A DNA stretch of 64,000 bases, taken from NCBI RefSeq assembly GCF_000314005.1, contig NZ_JH980292.1, positions 4,252,121-4,316,120 of the forward strand, written 5' to 3'. Source of the stretch: Spirulina subsalsa PCC 9445 (lineage in GTDB: Bacteria > Cyanobacteriota > Cyanobacteriia > Cyanobacteriales > Spirulinaceae). The notes under the pieces were generated by a model. The model had not been told where the DNA came from. It was given only the letters and a program-made list of their open reading frames with translations, and made no database searches. Shown piece after piece: positions 8,820 through 18,498 of this stretch. Each line of letters starts with the position of its first letter. Position 1 is the first letter of the stretch. The position numbers and the translations under genes were made by a program.

Positions 8820-9503
8820 TTAGCCCCGTTGACCCGTCACAATATAGGACACACGCTGCCCAATATTCGTCGCATGGTCGGCCATCCGTTCTAAATGACG
8901 AATCACTAACCCCAATAATAAAATCGGCTCAACTACCCCTTGCACATCCTTAGCGTGAGCCAATTGGTCATACAGCTTATCGTAAGCGTCATCGACTACA
9001 TCATCCATCCGCTTAACATTCTTGCCCGCCGTTGCGTCCAACTCCGCCAAAGCTTCTAAACTGGCCGCTAACATTAACTGGGCTTGTTGGGACATTTCGG
9101 CAATTTCCGGCAGACAATCATGGCGCGTATAGGGAAATAACTTAATGGCAAATTCCGCCAAATCTTGGGCATAGTCCCCAATGCGCTCTAAATCTCGGAC
9201 TAAGTGCATAAAAGCACTTAAAAGACGCAAATCTTGAGCCACTGGGCGCTGAAGCGTCATAAATCGCGCACAATCTAGCTCAATCTGTCGATAATACTGG
9301 TCAATTTGCGGCTCCAGTTGGTTAATCGCCTTGAGTGCATCCAGATTTTGCTCGAATAGGGCTTGGTGACTCAGCCGAAAGGATTGTTCTACCAAAGCTC
9401 CCATGCGCAGCACCTCCTGACCTAAACTTTGAAGGGAACGCTCAAAGTGAGTGGGGGTGTGGGCTGCATCATAAGTGGAAGAAGTTAGGGAAAAGAGTGT
9501 CAT
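8820..9503 (-). CDS. phoU: Phosphate signalling regulator PhoU
   Basis: An all-helical protein that represses the phosphate sensor kinase when phosphate is plentiful, acting with the Pst transporter. It shows the duplicated PhoU motif: ExxxxR...D segments such as RPVAQDLRLLSAFMHLVRDLERIGDYA and LLLGLVIRHLERMADHATNIGQ, containing the E/D-x-x-R-x-x-D metal-binding pattern. The frame is open to an ATG at 9545, but the ATG at 9501-9503 (MTLFSLTSSTYD) gives 227 residues, the usual length. It lies downstream of sphR-sphS on the same strand, which fits a phosphate regulon. Confidence 0.93.
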   Translation of the reverse strand: MTLFSLTSSTYDAAHTPTHFERSLQSLGQEVLRMGALVEQSFRLSHQALFEQNLDALKAINQLEPQIDQYYRQIELDCARFMTLQRPVAQDLRLLSAFMHLVRDLERIGDYAQDLAEFAIKLFPYTRHDCLPEIAEMSQQAQLMLAASLEALAELDATAGKNVKRMDDVVDDAYDKLYDQLAHAKDVQGVVEPILLLGLVIRHLERMADHATNIGQRVSYIVTGQRG

Positions 9504-9741
9504 CTTTACAGGGGCTTGGTTATGAGATGGGTTGTTGTAGTGCAAGGCTGAGACAATGAAATCTACAAAACCACACTACAGAAAGGTTTTCTAGCTGTTA
9601 TACATCATCTTTGTTGGCATTTTGTGAACGACTCTAGCCCACTAGAGGGGAGGATGGAGCGTTCTGATTCAACTTAAGATGACGCACTACCACAAATCAA
9701 ATAACACCTAAAACTCGGTGATAGCAAGGGAAGATTAAGAT

Positions 9742-11106
9742 TTAGTGAACGTTTGGTAATTGGATCTGTAACCATGCTCCCTTGGTTTCAGGATGATTGC
9801 GTGCTACGATTGTTCCTCCATGAGCCTCAATAATCTGTTGAACAATGGATAGTCCCAGACCGCTCCCTTTCCGGAACATTGGAGAATTTCCCCTTTCCCC
9901 CTCAGTTGGATCTGGTTCCGATGAGGAACGTTGTCGAGAAGGATCCCCACGATAGAGTCGCTCAAATACATGGGCAATGTCCGACTCTAGGAAACCTGAG
10001 CCAGAGTCTACTATATCAATTGTAATCGAAGAATCGGAGCCGGAGGAGTGGCTGAGGGTAGATTGATTGACTTGGACTTGAATGGCTGTGTTGGGGGGGC
10101 TATGTTTGATGCTGTTGTCAAAAATATTTAGGAAAACTTGGGTCAGACGGGCGGAATCGGCGTAGAGTTCTAGGTTAATATCCCCTTGATAATTGAGGGT
10201 GAGTTGTTTGGGTTGGGTGAGGGGTTCGAGACTGTGCCACACGGAGTCAATGAGGGGTTTAAGGGTGAGGATTTCTGGGCTGAGGGTTTGATGGGGATTG
10301 GTTTGCAGTTTGCTAATTTCTAGACAGTCTTGGATGAGGGAAATGAGACGGTCAATTTCTTTGAGCATCTTTTCGACCCAAGTCTTTTCCGGTGGGTTGA
10401 GACGGGTTTGCAGGGCTTCGGCGACTAAACTAATGGAGGTGAGGGGGGTGCGGAGTTCGTGGGTGAGGTCGGAAAAGGCGCGATCGCGGGCTTGGGTTAA
10501 ATCGACCATAAACTGCTGATCTTCAAGGAACACAATCACCTGACCACTTCTTACGGGGAGTGTGGTAGCGCGGATAGCGAGACTGTAAGCATAGGTTTGG
10601 GGGGTGCTGGGAGGAGAAGATAAACCGGAACGGGTAGACAAGGCTGAAGCACTGGGAAGGTGGGCGGTTTTGAATACCCATTCCTGACTTTGGGGGTGTT
10701 GACGATGGCGGGTTTCTTGGATTAATTGATCGAGTTCATAGGAACGGACTAACTCTAATAACAAGCGTAACTGTTCCGGTCGCCAGCGCTCAATGCGCAA
10801 CATTTGACGGGCTTTTTGGTTGCACCATTGGAGTTGATTGGCTGGGTCGATTTGTAAGTAACCAATAGGCGATCGCTCCAGCACCTGTTTCCACATCTCT
10901 AACTCCGTCTCCACCTGCTGTTGATGTTGCACCAACAAGTTAATCGCCTGTCTTAAACGAGACACCAACGCTAAGGAAGACTCCTCCTTAAACCGACGGG
11001 GAAACAACCCCAACATCTGCCAAACTTGTCGGTTAAAGCGATATCGCCTTAACTCACATAAACCCAGACCTAGCACCAACCCCGAAACAAATACCAACAG
11101 ATTCAT
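9742..11106 (-). CDS. sphS: Phosphate sensor histidine kinase SphS
   Basis: Senses low phosphate and phosphorylates SphR. Domains: one hydrophobic N-terminal helix (residues 1-18), a PAS-like region (~75-200), HisKA with the H-box FSDLTHELRTPLTSIS (~residues 215-230), and HATPase_c with N-box NIFDNSIKHSPP, G1 box DIVDSGSGF and G2 box GSGLGLSIVQQII. There is no periplasmic sensor domain, as in PhoR-type kinases that rely on PhoU and Pst for the signal. The start is 38 bases downstream of the sphR stop, consistent with an operon, and phoU follows. Confidence 0.9.
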   Translation of the reverse strand: MNLLVFVSGLVLGLGLCELRRYRFNRQVWQMLGLFPRRFKEESSLALVSRLRQAINLLVQHQQQVETELEMWKQVLERSPIGYLQIDPANQLQWCNQKARQMLRIERWRPEQLRLLLELVRSYELDQLIQETRHRQHPQSQEWVFKTAHLPSASALSTRSGLSSPPSTPQTYAYSLAIRATTLPVRSGQVIVFLEDQQFMVDLTQARDRAFSDLTHELRTPLTSISLVAEALQTRLNPPEKTWVEKMLKEIDRLISLIQDCLEISKLQTNPHQTLSPEILTLKPLIDSVWHSLEPLTQPKQLTLNYQGDINLELYADSARLTQVFLNIFDNSIKHSPPNTAIQVQVNQSTLSHSSGSDSSITIDIVDSGSGFLESDIAHVFERLYRGDPSRQRSSSEPDPTEGERGNSPMFRKGSGLGLSIVQQIIEAHGGTIVARNHPETKGAWLQIQLPNVH

Positions 11107-11144
11107 TACATATTAAGCAAGTGCCATATATTAACCCTGAATAA

Positions 11145-11891
11145 CTAACCGAAACGATAGCCAAAACCCCGCACCGTGACAATATATTTCGGTTTACTCG
11201 GGTCTTGTTCTAGTTTCTCCCGCAACCAACGGATATGAACATCTACCGTTTTGGTATCACCCATAAAATCCATTCCCCAAACTTGATCAATTAACTGTTC
11301 CCGTGACCAAACTCGTCGGGGATAACTCATAAACAATTCCAATAAACGAAACTCTTTCGGTGAAAGATTTACCTCCTCCCCCCTCACTGTGACGCGACAT
11401 TCCTCGGGGTAAAGTAAAATATCTTTGAACTGAAGAACCGCATTTTGTGCCGTGGCCGCAAAGCGCTGACGACGCAACAACGCCCGACAACGTGCCACTA
11501 ACTCCCGCATACTAAAGGGTTTAGTTAAATAATCATCTGCCCCCACTTCCAAGCCTAAAACCCGATCCGTTTCACTGGCTTTTGCACTCAGAATTAAAAT
11601 CGGAATCGTACTCCCTTGATAGCGCAACAGACGACATAAATCTAAGCCGTTGACTTGCGGTAACATCAAGTCTAAAACAATCAAATCAAATAACGGAGCG
11701 TGGGAATCTGCCTCTTGTAACAAATTTAAGGCAGTCCGTCCATCAATCGCAGTTACCACATCATAGCCTTGTTCCTTAAGTGCCAAAACGACCATTTCCC
11801 GAATCAACTCTTCGTCTTCCACGACCAGAATTCGAGTAACGTAGGTCAATTCTGACTCGGAAGGACTTTTTGGTATATCAAGCGACAGCAT
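11145..11891 (-). CDS. sphR: Phosphate response regulator SphR (OmpR/PhoB family)
   Basis: Receiver domain (~residues 18-135) with acidic pair EDEE, phospho-acceptor Asp in LIVLDLMLP and Lys in DDYLTKPFS. The winged-helix DNA-binding domain (~150-248) has the typical NLSPKEFRLLELF and VDVHIRWLREKLE signatures. It activates phosphate starvation genes (pst, phoA) through PHO boxes. It is first in the sphR-sphS-phoU group. A candidate PHO box lies ~80 bases upstream (11973-12002), so autoregulation is possible. Confidence 0.9.
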   Translation of the reverse strand: MLSLDIPKSPSESELTYVTRILVVEDEELIREMVVLALKEQGYDVVTAIDGRTALNLLQEADSHAPLFDLIVLDLMLPQVNGLDLCRLLRYQGSTIPILILSAKASETDRVLGLEVGADDYLTKPFSMRELVARCRALLRRQRFAATAQNAVLQFKDILLYPEECRVTVRGEEVNLSPKEFRLLELFMSYPRRVWSREQLIDQVWGMDFMGDTKTVDVHIRWLREKLEQDPSKPKYIVTVRGFGYRFG

Positions 11892-11972
11892 AAAATAGAA
11901 AAATTTGCAGGTCTACGCCAACATATACACTATAACAGGGAGCTTTGACACAAAAATCCCTTAGTATTTAAA

Positions 11973-12002
11973 CTTAACGGTTGTTTGGCTTACATTTTCC
12001 TT
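11973..12002 (+). promoter_or_regulatory. Candidate PHO box (three 8-mers with 3-bp spacers)
   Basis: CTTAACGG, TTTGGCTT and TTTTCCTT follow each other at an exact 11-bp period (spacers TTG and ACA). The cyanobacterial SphR box is made of 8-bp direct repeats of the type YTTAAYYT separated by 3 bp. Each unit here matches about 6 of 8 positions. It lies between the divergent sphR and 12129 genes and could serve either. Confidence 0.4.
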
Positions 12003-12128
12003 ACTACAATAAATGTATTTTGTCAACGCTTGTTAAGATATATCACAAATTTCACAAGGTTGACGAAATTTCAGGAATGAGAATCGTTGGCATTGAGGAA
12101 GGGGGAAATTGAATTGGTAAGCCCCCGG

Positions 12129-14924
12129 ATGAAGACCTTACTCCATGTCAGCTATTACAGCATTTTCTGGCTGTGGAATTTTTTGTTCTTAACAGTGGTT
12201 TATTTAGGGATTCTTCCCTTTGTGGGAATTCCTCTTGTCCTGGCTATTATAGCCGGAGAAATTGAACCAGAGTTATTCATTGCGTTACTCGGAATTCTCA
12301 TCACTCCTCTGGCTTGTACGTTAGTCGGGTTACTCAAATTTAATCGTCGTCCTTTGGAGTTAATTCGACTGTTTTATGGGGTAGAAGCCCCTATTTTAAC
12401 CTTAGCTATTTTACGGCTTTTTACCCTGCGAGAACTCACCTCAGCGAGTTATTTAGTCATCGCCAGTCTTGGGGTTTGTATGGTGGCGTTTGGGGTGGAA
12501 CTTTTGGTGGGCTATTTAGGCAAAGCTGAGAGTAAATTAGGACGGCATAAAGTTCTAGGAATAATTCAAGTTGCTGCTCATAGCCTCATGTTGTTAATGG
12601 GGCTATATTTTGGTGCAGTTTTATTCTTTTATGCCGTCCCAGTGGCGGGAGAATTAATCATTGGTTTCCTCTCGTTCCGGTGGGTTTCTGGTCTATGGTA
12701 TGAGTTAACCCACTACTTTTTCTCAACGCTCTGGTATTTTGCCTTATTTTCCCTACTTTTTGTCTTCAGTGCGACGTTATTTGTCCTCGTGCCTTCTAGT
12801 TTCACTGCCCTATACATTCATTCAGGACAGCGCATTTTACGGGCTTTTTCGGCACAGTATGGTAAAAAACGCACCCTATCTATTACCTTGGGTGTATTAA
12901 CGACTTGGTTTGTCCTCTTCTTTTCTTTCCAACAGCAACCCCAAGTTAAAGCCTTTGAAATCTTAGAGCAACCTGTTACGAACAATGCTGAACGTCAAGC
13001 CATTATTGCCCAATCTCCAATCCTAAAAAAAGGCTTAGTTAATGCTTATTTACAAAGCTATCGCTATTTGGGCAATGCTCAAGATAATGATGGAATAAAA
13101 GTCTGGTATGACCGTGTATTTAGCCTACCTGAGCCTCTGTTAGATGGACTGCAAGCAGTTCATAATCAATTGCTGTCTCCCTTCCTGTATCAAGGCACAG
13201 CAAAGGATGAGGAGAAAGCCGCTAAACTCTACGCCCAAGTGTTTGATACTTCTCTCCAAAAAGGAGAACAATCCGCGATTATTAAAGCCTTACAATCCAC
13301 GGCAATTATTGACGAGGCAAAAGCGGGGGTATTGAATATTAATCAACACCGGGTTTTCTTGGAAAAACAAGCAGTTACGGTGAAAGAAGAGGGGGATTGG
13401 GCAGAGGTTGAATTATACGAAGTCTATCAAAATGTGACCAATGATGTGGAGGAAATTTTCTATTCCTTTACCCTGCCAGAAAGTGCAGTTTTAACGGGAG
13501 TTTGGTTAGGAGATACCGATAATTTAGACCAACGCTTTACGTTTCAAGTCTCCCCAAGGGGGGCAGCCCAACGGGTGTATAATGCTCAAGTGCAACGGTT
13601 CAATCCTGTAGATCCCGCGTTATTAGAACAGGTAGGAACAAGACATTATCGGTTACGGGCTTTTCCCATTCCTCCGAAACGGCAAAGTTGGGAAACAGAA
13701 CCGATTGAGCGCCCTTTAAAAATGCACTTGTGGTTAACCTATCGGGTAATGAATCAAGAGGCAGGATGGGCATTACCTAAATTAGGGGAAAAACGCAATA
13801 TTTTCTGGACAACTAAAACGAAACGATGGCGGAATGGGGAGGAAGTTAAGGGGTTTGATCAAGATTGGTTAGAGGGCTTTTTACCTGCTGCTTCTGAGGG
13901 AGATAAACAGTCTCATCAAACGACGTTAAAGGGCTATACTGTGACGGCAAAGCCCTTAAGTGAGGGGGATTATGTGTTACCCCAAGGACAGCGTTTTGCG
14001 GTGATTTTAGATAGTTCTTATAGTATGGAAAGCCAACGTCAGGCAGTGACTAAAACGTTAGACTGGCTGAAAAAAGAAGGGTTCACGGATGGGAGGTTAG
14101 AGAATAATGAGGCGGAGTTATATCTGACGGCAACGGCGGAAGAAGAGCCTCACTTTTTCGGAAAGTGGCAAGATTTTAACCTGAAAAAACAGGTCTTTTA
14201 TGGAACGTTGCAACTGGATGAAATACTAGCACAATTTAAGCCGTTAGCGGGGAATAAACCCTATGATGGGGTGATAATTTTAACCGATGAGGGGAGTTAT
14301 GAATTAGCTAAAGATCAGGAAACGGTTCCGGTGATGAATGCACCGCTATGGGTGGTACATTTAGGGGGGTTTCCGGGTGCCTATGAGGATGGGGTGTTAC
14401 AGGAAATCCAACGCAGTGGGGGAGGAGTTGCCCAAACCCTGCCGGAGGTGTTGCAACGGATGGCGACGACGCAACGGTTAGGGGAGGATACCATTGCGGT
14501 GGTGGATGGCTACGCTTGGCAAACAACAACGACGCCCACAGTAGAGGATGGTGACGGGGGATTTATGCCGTTAGCGGCGAGAATGTTGATTAAGGCATTG
14601 ACGAAAGGCTTTATCGCGCCGACGGTTGAGGATTTGGATGGGGTTCATGCGATCGCCAAGGAAACGGCCATTGTCACACCTTACTCTTCCATGATTGTCC
14701 TCGTTAACGATGAGCAACGTCAAGCCCTACGGGAAGCGGAAGCCTCAGAAGATCGTTTTGAACGGACTGTGGAGGATGGCAACCAAACCCTGAATAAACC
14801 CAATAATCCTCTCCAGTCTAACCCCAGTGTAGGGGTTCGAGAGGGCAGAATTGCGATCGCCCTCACCCTTGTCCTTCTCTTCTTTTTCCTCACACGCCAA
14901 CATTACAGGCAATGGGATAATTGA
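12129..14924 (+). CDS. Large membrane protein with VIT and vWA-like regions, PEP-CTERM-associated type (TIGR02921-like)
   Basis: Several transmembrane helices fill residues ~1-260. A VIT-like segment follows around residues 410-520 (VELYEVYQNVTNDVEEIFYS). A vWA-like segment begins near residue 621 (FAVILDSSYSME), with a partial MIDAS pattern D-S-S-x-S. A final hydrophobic helix (AIALTLVLLFFFLT) is followed by basic residues near the C-terminus. The layout matches a cyanobacterial family annotated as PEP-CTERM/exosortase-associated integral membrane protein. A TTG at 12087 could add 14 residues; I prefer the ATG at 12129 (MKTLLHVSYYS). Function unknown. It lacks adjacent exosortase genes; a PEP-CTERM substrate-type protein lies at 50 kb. 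Confidence 0.7.
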   Translation: MKTLLHVSYYSIFWLWNFLFLTVVYLGILPFVGIPLVLAIIAGEIEPELFIALLGILITPLACTLVGLLKFNRRPLELIRLFYGVEAPILTLAILRLFTLRELTSASYLVIASLGVCMVAFGVELLVGYLGKAESKLGRHKVLGIIQVAAHSLMLLMGLYFGAVLFFYAVPVAGELIIGFLSFRWVSGLWYELTHYFFSTLWYFALFSLLFVFSATLFVLVPSSFTALYIHSGQRILRAFSAQYGKKRTLSITLGVLTTWFVLFFSFQQQPQVKAFEILEQPVTNNAERQAIIAQSPILKKGLVNAYLQSYRYLGNAQDNDGIKVWYDRVFSLPEPLLDGLQAVHNQLLSPFLYQGTAKDEEKAAKLYAQVFDTSLQKGEQSAIIKALQSTAIIDEAKAGVLNINQHRVFLEKQAVTVKEEGDWAEVELYEVYQNVTNDVEEIFYSFTLPESAVLTGVWLGDTDNLDQRFTFQVSPRGAAQRVYNAQVQRFNPVDPALLEQVGTRHYRLRAFPIPPKRQSWETEPIERPLKMHLWLTYRVMNQEAGWALPKLGEKRNIFWTTKTKRWRNGEEVKGFDQDWLEGFLPAASEGDKQSHQTTLKGYTVTAKPLSEGDYVLPQGQRFAVILDSSYSMESQRQAVTKTLDWLKKEGFTDGRLENNEAELYLTATAEEEPHFFGKWQDFNLKKQVFYGTLQLDEILAQFKPLAGNKPYDGVIILTDEGSYELAKDQETVPVMNAPLWVVHLGGFPGAYEDGVLQEIQRSGGGVAQTLPEVLQRMATTQRLGEDTIAVVDGYAWQTTTTPTVEDGDGGFMPLAARMLIKALTKGFIAPTVEDLDGVHAIAKETAIVTPYSSMIVLVNDEQRQALREAEASEDRFERTVEDGNQTLNKPNNPLQSNPSVGVREGRIAIALTLVLLFFFLTRQHYRQWDN

Positions 14925-14989
14925 CAGGGGAAGTAGGGGCAATCTATAAATTGCCCCTACTGCCACCCTTGACTCCCATGCCCTATTCC

Positions 14990-15892
14990 CTAGGAATCAA
15001 CCTTAGTTTTGTGGGCACCATGAAAGCGAATCCCAATAAATACATCATAGAGAAAGCCCCAGAAATCCTTGCCCCCTTGGAAAATGCCCAAACAGAGGGG
15101 ACTTCCCTTGGACTCTAATAAAGGCTTAGTGGCAGCATAGGCAGCCTGATATTTATACCAAGGAATAGACGGCCAAAGATGATGCACCAGATGGTAATTT
15201 TGCCCCATAATTAGTAAATTTAACCATGGACTAGCATAAACCCGGGCATTTTTCCAACGGTTGCGTTCTTGAAAAGGACGATGGGGTAAATAGTCAAAAA
15301 ATAGTCCTAATGCCACCCCTACTACTAAGGCCGGGACAAACCAGTAATTGACAATATATTCAAAAAAACCGTATTCCAAGGACAACCAAATAATCCCGCC
15401 AAAGACTAAACGACTGAGAAACCACTCTAATAACTCATAATTCCGCCAGAGACGACGCTGGAAGAAAAACACCTCATGGTAGAAAAAGCGCGGGGCAATT
15501 AACCATAAAGGGCCACCCGTCGAAACAAAATGATCAGGGTCGTTTTTCGGGTCATTCACATGGGCATGATGTTGAAGGTGAACCCTTGTGAAGACGGGGA
15601 AGGCAAAACCTAAAATCAGGGCGCTGATGTGTCCTAATGTGGCATTCACAATCCGATTAGCATGGGCTCCATTGTGGGACGCATCGTGAATGACTGAACC
15701 CGAGAGATGTAAAGCGAGTACATTGAAACTAAAACAAACCCAATGCCACCATCCCCAGGCATAGTAGCCCAAAGCTGAACAAGCCAACAGTCCCACTGCG
15801 GCAAGACACATCCAAACGTCTGGGTTCATTCCCCCCGGTGGCTTAAGAAACTCCTTGGGGACTGTTTGCAGAGGCTTTTCTACAGCCTGCAT
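14990..15892 (-). CDS. crtR: Beta-carotene hydroxylase CrtR (fatty-acid-desaturase fold)
   Basis: Membrane di-iron hydroxylase that converts beta-carotene to zeaxanthin (and the myxoxanthophyll branch) in cyanobacteria. The three histidine boxes are present: HDASHNGAH (~residue 69), HLQHHAHVNDP (~105) and YHLVHHLWPS (~234). Hydrophobic helices sit between them (SALGYYAWGWWHWVCF, GIIWLSLEYGFFEY). The N-terminus VPKEFLKPPGG is typical of CrtR. At 300 residues it has the normal length. It is convergent with the 12129 gene, and an IS200/IS605-type tnpB was inserted just upstream of its start. Confidence 0.87.
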   Translation of the reverse strand: MQAVEKPLQTVPKEFLKPPGGMNPDVWMCLAAVGLLACSALGYYAWGWWHWVCFSFNVLALHLSGSVIHDASHNGAHANRIVNATLGHISALILGFAFPVFTRVHLQHHAHVNDPKNDPDHFVSTGGPLWLIAPRFFYHEVFFFQRRLWRNYELLEWFLSRLVFGGIIWLSLEYGFFEYIVNYWFVPALVVGVALGLFFDYLPHRPFQERNRWKNARVYASPWLNLLIMGQNYHLVHHLWPSIPWYKYQAAYAATKPLLESKGSPLCLGIFQGGKDFWGFLYDVFIGIRFHGAHKTKVDS

Positions 15893-16058
15893 CGTAGCTC
15901 TTGCTCCTATACTTCCTAAAGTTTTATCAAAAAATTGGGTCTAAAACCTCGTCCCTTTGCTACACAACGTTTCACGAACGGCTTCGCTCAGGACAAGCCT
16001 TTTAGGACGAATTTATGCTTTCCGTGCTAACATAAGGTACGTTCAAGTGGTTCATGAC

Positions 16059-17291
16059 ATGATTGTATACGAGTTCAAGCTCAAAGGGAAATACAAGCAA
16101 TATCAAGCCATAGACGAAGCCATTCGCACTAGCCAATTCATTCAAAATAAGTGCTTGCGCTACTGGATGGACAACCCAGATATCAAGGTAGACAAGTACG
16201 CCTTGAATAAATATTGTGCCGTACTGGCGGCTGAGTTTCCTTTTGCTAATGAACTCAACTCAATGGCTAGGCAATCGGCGGCGGAACGTTCTTGGTCGGC
16301 AATAGCTCGGTTTTACCACAACTGCAAGAAGAGGATTAAGGGGAAAAAAGGGTTCCCTACATTTAAAAAGAATTGCCGTTCAGTTGAATACAAATCATCT
16401 GGATGGAAGCTTTCAGAGACGAGAAAAGCGATTACATTTTCAGACCAGAAAGGAATCGGTACTCTGAAGCTAAAGGGGACTTACGATCTTAACTGCTATG
16501 ACATCAAACAAATTAAGCGAGTGCGATTAGTGCGACGTGCTGACGGTTACTATGCTCAATTTGTAATTAGTGTTGATGTTAAGATTGAGACTCAACCAAC
16601 AAATCAAGCCGTTGGTATTGATTTGGGATTAAAATACTTCATTGCCGACAGCCAAGGCCATGTGGAATCTTCACCCCAGTTTTACCGTCGAGCAGAAAAG
16701 CAGTTAAATCGTGCTAATCGTAAGAAGTCCAAGAAGTTTAGTCGAGAGCGGAAAAAGGCCAAGGTTAAACAATCGAACAATTACCACAAAGCTAGAAATA
16801 GATATGCCCGGAAGCATTTAAGGGTAAGTAGGCAGCGAAAAGAGTATTGCAAGAGACTAGCATACTCCGTTATCCAATCTAACGATTTGGTGGGCTATGA
16901 AGATTTGAATGTCAAAGGGCTGGTTAGAAATCGACATCTAGCGAAATCAATTAGTGATGCGGGTTGGTACACTTTCCGCAGTTGGTTAGAATACTTTGGG
17001 CATAAATATGGGAAGGTAACTGTTGCAGTTCCTCCCCATAACACAAGTCAAAAATGCTCTAGCTGTGGCGAAAAAGTGAAAAAATCTTTGTCTACTAGAA
17101 CCCATGTTTGTCCTTATTGTGGGTATGTGGAAGACAGAGATATCAATGCGGCCATCAATATCTTGAAATTAGGACTCAGTACGGTAGGGCATACCGGAAC
17201 TTACGCTACAGGAGATTTGCCCTCTTGGGCAGTTGGCGCAAGCCTGCTGTCTAACGGCGAGTCGGTGAATGTAGAATCCCCACGCCTTTAG
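16059..17291 (+). CDS. tnpB: RNA-guided endonuclease TnpB (IS200/IS605 family OrfB), apparently intact
   Basis: TnpB cuts DNA guided by an RNA made from the 3' end of its own element and helps retain the transposon. The RuvC-like catalytic residues are visible: Asp in AVGIDLGLKYF (~residue 190), Glu in LVGYEDLNVKGL (~residue 285) and Asp in EDRDINAAINIL near the end. The zinc finger is CSSCG...CPYCG. The frame is open upstream to 15957, but the ATG at 16059 (MIVYEFKLKGKYKQ) matches the family start and gives 410 residues. No tnpA transposase accompanies it, so it can move only with a TnpA in trans. Its stop codon lies inside the right-end hairpin. Its likely guide RNA is listed separately. 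Confidence 0.9.
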   Translation: MIVYEFKLKGKYKQYQAIDEAIRTSQFIQNKCLRYWMDNPDIKVDKYALNKYCAVLAAEFPFANELNSMARQSAAERSWSAIARFYHNCKKRIKGKKGFPTFKKNCRSVEYKSSGWKLSETRKAITFSDQKGIGTLKLKGTYDLNCYDIKQIKRVRLVRRADGYYAQFVISVDVKIETQPTNQAVGIDLGLKYFIADSQGHVESSPQFYRRAEKQLNRANRKKSKKFSRERKKAKVKQSNNYHKARNRYARKHLRVSRQRKEYCKRLAYSVIQSNDLVGYEDLNVKGLVRNRHLAKSISDAGWYTFRSWLEYFGHKYGKVTVAVPPHNTSQKCSSCGEKVKKSLSTRTHVCPYCGYVEDRDINAAINILKLGLSTVGHTGTYATGDLPSWAVGASLLSNGESVNVESPRL

Positions 17292-17306
17292 GCCCGGGAG
17301 TGTCAA
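17170..17306 (+). ncRNA. Probable omega/reRNA and right end of the tnpB element
   Basis: In IS200/IS605 elements the guide scaffold covers the 3' end of tnpB and stops at the element end. Here GAATCCCC, a small stem GCCTTTAGGC, then CCCGGGAGTGTCAA form the same end motif seen at 26536-26592, 26697-26752 and 45863-45873. The guide would be the bases after 17306. The exact RNA limits are inferred. Confidence 0.5.
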
Positions 17307-17412
17307 TGCGTATTCTAAGATAGATTGCGTACCCAAGGGAAATATCTTTGCATTTCCCAATCAATGAGCGGGTAATGTTCAGGTTAAGTTAATCACAAAG
17401 GGGAAGCGTTTG

Positions 17413-18156
17413 ATGGCAGCTTGGCAAGGGTTTATTTTCGATGTGGATGGGACACTAGCGGAAACGGAACGGGAAGGGCATCGCGTGGCGTTTAATCAAG
17501 CGTTTCGGGCGGCTGGTCTAGATTGGGATTGGTCGGTGGAGTTTTATGGTCAATTGTTAAGCGTTGCCGGGGGGAAAGAGCGCATTCGTCACTATTTAGA
17601 GCAGTTTCGCCCAGAGGAGGAGAGGAGTGAGGAGTTTATCCGCCAACTGCACGGGCAGAAAACGGAGTATTATCGACAGTTATTAACACAGGGAGCCATT
17701 CCTCTGCGTCCGGGGGTGGAACGGTTGTTAGGGGAAGCGCAACAACAGGGGATTCGATTAGCGATCGCAACCACCAGCGCTTATGAAAATGCGATCGCCC
17801 TCCTAGAACAACATCTCAATCCCCAAATCTTTGAAGTCATCGCCGCCGGAGACATCGTAGCCGCCAAAAAACCCGCCCCAGACATCTATCACTATGTCCG
17901 GCAAAAAATGGAGTTATCCCCCCAGCAATGCCTCGTTTTTGAAGACTCCGAACAGGGATTAAAAGCCGCCACCCAAGCCGGATTCTCCACCCTTGTCACC
18001 GTCAACGACTACACCCAACACCATGACCTGACAGGCGCTTGGCTCGTAGTCAACCATTTAGGAGAACCAGAACATCCCCTCACCGTCCTACAAGGCCATT
18101 GGCCCGCCCCCTATATTAACGTAGAGACTTTACTCCAAATTTCGGCCAAAGGGTAA
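17413..18156 (+). CDS. HAD-superfamily phosphatase, CbbY-like
   Basis: HAD motif I FDVDGTLAETE (~residues 9-19) with the nucleophile Asp and general-acid Asp, motif II in AIATTSAYENA, and motif III/IV AAKKPAPDIYHYV followed by CLVFEDSEQGLKAA. The sequence following motif I (REGHRVAFNQAF) is characteristic of CbbY, a phosphatase of sugar bisphosphates such as xylulose-1,5-bisphosphate that protects Rubisco. The reading frame also allows a TTG at 17410; the ATG at 17413 follows AAAGGGGAAG, a good ribosome binding site. Its 3' end overlaps the convergent yccF by 27 bases. Confidence 0.82.
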   Translation: MAAWQGFIFDVDGTLAETEREGHRVAFNQAFRAAGLDWDWSVEFYGQLLSVAGGKERIRHYLEQFRPEEERSEEFIRQLHGQKTEYYRQLLTQGAIPLRPGVERLLGEAQQQGIRLAIATTSAYENAIALLEQHLNPQIFEVIAAGDIVAAKKPAPDIYHYVRQKMELSPQQCLVFEDSEQGLKAATQAGFSTLVTVNDYTQHHDLTGAWLVVNHLGEPEHPLTVLQGHWPAPYINVETLLQISAKG

Positions 18157-18498
18157 AAGAGCAATAATCATCAACTTGAAATGTTGTTTGGCAAAAGGCA
18201 GCCCAATAATTGTAATCGCCAAAATCAGCCCGTGAATTAAATGGACAAGGGCAATTTCCCAGCCAAAGAAGATCAACCAAATCACATTAAAAATAGTCGT
18301 CAGTGTGCTATTGGCTTTCCCATCCTCGATAATTTTTCGCCCAAAGGGAGTAAAGGTCGCAATGCCCAGTTTAACCGCTTGTAACCCAAAAGGAATCCCA
18401 ATAATGGTTAGGCAAATGGTCAGACCTCCCACAATATAGCCCACACCACTGACAAAACCTCCAAAAATCAGCCAGATAATATTCCCCAGTAAACTCAT
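18130..18498 (-). CDS. yccF: YccF-family inner membrane protein
   Basis: A 122-residue protein with the duplicated YccF motif: LGNIIWLIFGG...GLTICLTIIGIPFGLQAVKL and then FNVIWLIFFGWEIALVHLIHG...ITIIGLPFAKQHFKL. Each half has hydrophobic segments ending in IIGIPF/IIGLPF and TPFG/LPFG. Function unknown; predicted membrane protein. The last 9 codons overlap the 3' end of the CbbY-like gene on the other strand. Confidence 0.88.
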   Translation of the reverse strand: MSLLGNIIWLIFGGFVSGVGYIVGGLTICLTIIGIPFGLQAVKLGIATFTPFGRKIIEDGKANSTLTTIFNVIWLIFFGWEIALVHLIHGLILAITIIGLPFAKQHFKLMIIALLPFGRNLE

